From Nitrosotalea sp. (lineage in GTDB: Archaea; Thermoproteota; Nitrososphaeria; Nitrososphaerales; Nitrosopumilaceae): 6,126 nt of DNA. Location: NCBI GenBank assembly GCA_022545805.1, contig JAKEIJ010000059.1:1-6126 (forward strand), written 5' to 3'. The position numbers and the translations under genes are program-made. The notes under the pieces were generated by a model that worked only from the letters and a program-made list of their open reading frames with translations, did no database searches and was not told the DNA's origin. Below, piece by piece: positions 3,957-6,126 of this stretch; the stretch's first letter is position 1, and every line of letters starts with the position of its first letter.

Positions 3957-6126
3957 ATGCAGTTATCAACTGATTTTAATCCAAAAAAAATAGAGGACGA
4001 AGTCAAGGAGTATCTATCAGGATATGATCTAGAGAAACTAATTTCAGAGTCACAAAACAAGACCAAGAAAATTGCGTTCATAGAAGGACCTCCCACCATG
4101 AACGGCATTCCACATGCAGGTCACCTTCGAGGAAGAATAATGAAAGACTTGTGGTACCGATACATGACTTTACGCGGATACAAGGTAACTTTCAATGCAG
4201 GATGGGATACACAAGGACTTCCAGTTGAACTACAGGCAGAAAAAGAATTAGGAATTTCAGGTGGCAAATCCCAGGTTATCGAATCAATAGGAATTGAAAA
4301 AATAGTTGCAGAATGTAAAAAGATTGTTTACAGATTTAATGAAAAATGGGTAGAGTTTGACAAACTTTTAGGCATGTCATTTAACCAACAAAAAGCGTAC
4401 TGGACATACAAAGACGAGTACATTGAACGCGAATGGAAGTATCTTAAAAAAGCCCTAGAGATAGGAGTTTTATCAGAGTCATACAAGGTAGTGGCATACT
4501 GTCCAAGCTGCCAGACATCATTGAGTCACGCAGAAGTCAATCAGGGATATGATACCGTAGTAGACCCATCACTTTACTACAAGGTCAAGCTGCAGGACGA
4601 GGATCTTTACCTAATTGTTTGGACTACAATGCCATTTACTTTGGTTACAGATACAATGGTGGGTCTGAATCCAGATGAAAATTATGTTTACGTAAAAGTT
4701 GGAAATGAAACATGGCTTGTTGGAGAAAAAAGATTAGAAGAGTTCATGAAAGAAACAAAAATTGAAGAATACACAGTTGTAAAGACTGTAAAAGGATCCA
4801 CATTAGAAGGGAAAAAATACATCCACCCATTATTAGGAGAGATTCCAGGATTAGAAGAGTCTTCAAAATCATCCAACTTTCACATTGCCGTTGCAGAAAA
4901 TTTTGTCGACATACAAACAGGAAGCGGCCTTGTTCACTTGTCCCCTGCCAATGGAGAAGAAGATTTTGAAATTGCATCAAAAAGAAAAATATCAATATTT
5001 AATCCAATAAATGACGAGGCAAAATTTACAAAAGAAGCAGGAGCATATGCAGGATTATTTGTAAGGGACGCTGATGAAAAAATAGTAAATGCACTAAAAG
5101 AAAAAGGTGCACTCGTCAGAATTGGCAAGATAAAACACCAATACCCATTGTGTTGGCGGTCGCAGCACAAGTTACTTTGGCTTGCAAGAAGAGGATTTTT
5201 CTATTTTTTGGATAGACTAGGAGACAAGGCAGTAAAGGCTGCAGAGAGCGTAGAATATTTCTACGAGCCTCCAAGAAACAGGTTTTTGGAGATAATAAAA
5301 GACAAACATCCTTGGTGTATCTCAAGGGAACGCATCTGGGGCTGTCCTCTGCCCATGTGGAATTGCAAAAACTGCCATCACGCCAAGTGGTTTTTCTCAA
5401 GAGATGAGCTAGTAAAATCAGCAACTGAGCTTCCAGACGGACCAAATTTCGAACTGCATAGACCATGGATAGATAACATATCCATAAAATGTGAAAAATG
5501 TGGAAACAGAATGGAAAGAGAGCAATTTGTTTTGGACACATGGCACAATAGTGGTGCAGCACCATACGCATCATTATCAGATACAGATTACAAGGAACTC
5601 ATCCCCGCACTTTTCCTAACAGAGGGGATAGATCAAACAAGAGGATGGGCATACACATTACTTATTGAAAATGTAATTTTCAACAATTTACCCATTGCAC
5701 CGTTCAAATCATTTTTGTTCCAAGGTCATGTACTTGATAAAAATGGCAACAAGATGAGCAAGAGTAAAGGAAACGTGATGGATGCAATCGAATTACTTGG
5801 AAAATATTCTGTTGACCTTGTAAGATTATACTTTATGTGGAAATCAAGTCCAATTGAGCCAATTAATTTTAGTACAGATGAACTCGTGTCAAGACCATAT
5901 CAAATTCTGAGAACTTTGTATCATCTTCATTTGTACTTTAAACAAAATAGCGATTACGACAAGTATGATAAAACACACAACATACAATGGGCAAAAGAAA
6001 AAAATCTCTTAAAAGAATCAGAGATCTGGATTTTATCAAAGCTTCAAAAATTAATTTCGTCAGTTACAGGGTCACAGGATAAGTGTAGATTCCATGAAGC
6101 ATCAAGAGCAATAGATGATTACCTGA
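3957..6126 (+). CDS. ileS: Isoleucyl-tRNA synthetase, N-terminal 723 residues (partial at right edge)
   Basis: The open frame from ATG 3957 runs to the window end without a stop (723 codons plus one base). Full archaeal IleRS is about 1,000-1,060 residues, so most of the anticodon-binding region is missing. The enzyme charges tRNA-Ile with isoleucine in the cytosol. Class I signatures are HAGH (residues 53-56, the HIGH motif after EGPPTMNGIP), GWDTQGLPVE, and KMSKS at 599-603. WCISRERIWGCPLPMW and LHRPWID are IleRS-type rather than Val or Leu type. Cysteine pairs at 182/185, 470/473 and 512/515 look like zinc-binding knuckles. The CP1 editing domain includes WTTMPFT (222-228) and GSGLVHLSP with H327 and D336. 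By spacing against E. coli IleRS, T241, T242, H333 and D342 are kept, but T243 is Met225 and N250 is Asp232. The upstream TATA box indicates independent transcription. Confidence 0.93.
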   Translation, partial: MQLSTDFNPKKIEDEVKEYLSGYDLEKLISESQNKTKKIAFIEGPPTMNGIPHAGHLRGRIMKDLWYRYMTLRGYKVTFNAGWDTQGLPVELQAEKELGISGGKSQVIESIGIEKIVAECKKIVYRFNEKWVEFDKLLGMSFNQQKAYWTYKDEYIEREWKYLKKALEIGVLSESYKVVAYCPSCQTSLSHAEVNQGYDTVVDPSLYYKVKLQDEDLYLIVWTTMPFTLVTDTMVGLNPDENYVYVKVGNETWLVGEKRLEEFMKETKIEEYTVVKTVKGSTLEGKKYIHPLLGEIPGLEESSKSSNFHIAVAENFVDIQTGSGLVHLSPANGEEDFEIASKRKISIFNPINDEAKFTKEAGAYAGLFVRDADEKIVNALKEKGALVRIGKIKHQYPLCWRSQHKLLWLARRGFFYFLDRLGDKAVKAAESVEYFYEPPRNRFLEIIKDKHPWCISRERIWGCPLPMWNCKNCHHAKWFFSRDELVKSATELPDGPNFELHRPWIDNISIKCEKCGNRMEREQFVLDTWHNSGAAPYASLSDTDYKELIPALFLTEGIDQTRGWAYTLLIENVIFNNLPIAPFKSFLFQGHVLDKNGNKMSKSKGNVMDAIELLGKYSVDLVRLYFMWKSSPIEPINFSTDELVSRPYQILRTLYHLHLYFKQNSDYDKYDKTHNIQWAKEKNLLKESEIWILSKLQKLISSVTGSQDKCRFHEASRAIDDYL

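Noticed and set aside
5116..5574. 152-codon open frame on the minus strand
   Set aside because: It lies wholly antisense to ileS, whose catalytic motifs are intact. Its translation is rich in Leu/Cys/Ser with no recognisable domain, as expected of a shadow frame.
1..6126. CRISPR arrays, insertion sequences, tRNA or rRNA genes
   Set aside because: No regularly spaced direct repeats, transposase-like frames, terminal inverted repeats or tRNA-like cloverleaf sequence were seen. The genes are housekeeping or cell-division genes with no sign of recent transfer.

Overview
The window looks like a chromosomal segment of an ammonia-oxidising-type archaeon (Thaumarchaeota/Nitrososphaerota, Nitrosopumilales-like). 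This rests on four things: an archaeal ESCRT-based cell-division ATPase (CdvC), an ESCRT-III (Snf7/CdvB-type) protein, a TrmB-family regulator and an archaeal-type isoleucyl-tRNA synthetase. AT-rich composition, tight same-strand genes, TATA boxes about 26-30 nt before start codons and lack of strong Shine-Dalgarno sites fit the same picture. The genus cannot be fixed from the sequence.

Layout, left to right. Bases 1-101 (minus) hold the first 33 codons of a carbamoyl-phosphate synthase small subunit (carA), cut by the window edge. Bases 102-205 are an AT-rich spacer with a probable carA TATA box and T-runs that could terminate the gene cluster to the right. Bases 206-2554 (minus) are a three-gene cluster with gaps of 11-13 bp. 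Its order of transcription is an ESCRT-III-like protein (186 aa), an unrecognised helical protein with a Pro-rich tail (192 aa), then CdvC (394 aa, MIT domain plus AAA ATPase). Bases 2555-2713 are a divergent promoter region. It carries a TATA box for the cdv cluster and, just upstream of that box, overlapping inverted repeats built from three copies of one 8-bp half-site. Bases 2714-3889 (plus) encode a TrmB-type regulator with an extra unrecognised C-terminal domain. Bases 3957-6126 (plus) encode isoleucyl-tRNA synthetase, open at the right edge, preceded by its own TATA box.

How the genes may work together. CdvC is the ATPase that remodels ESCRT-III polymers during archaeal division. The two genes ahead of it look like its co-expressed substrate or partner proteins: one has an ESCRT-III core but almost no tail, and the other lacks that signature but has a Pro-rich tail of the kind MIT domains bind. 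The divergent TrmB-like protein and the half-site array suggest local transcriptional control of this division module. That regulatory link is inference. carA and ileS appear to be unrelated housekeeping neighbours.
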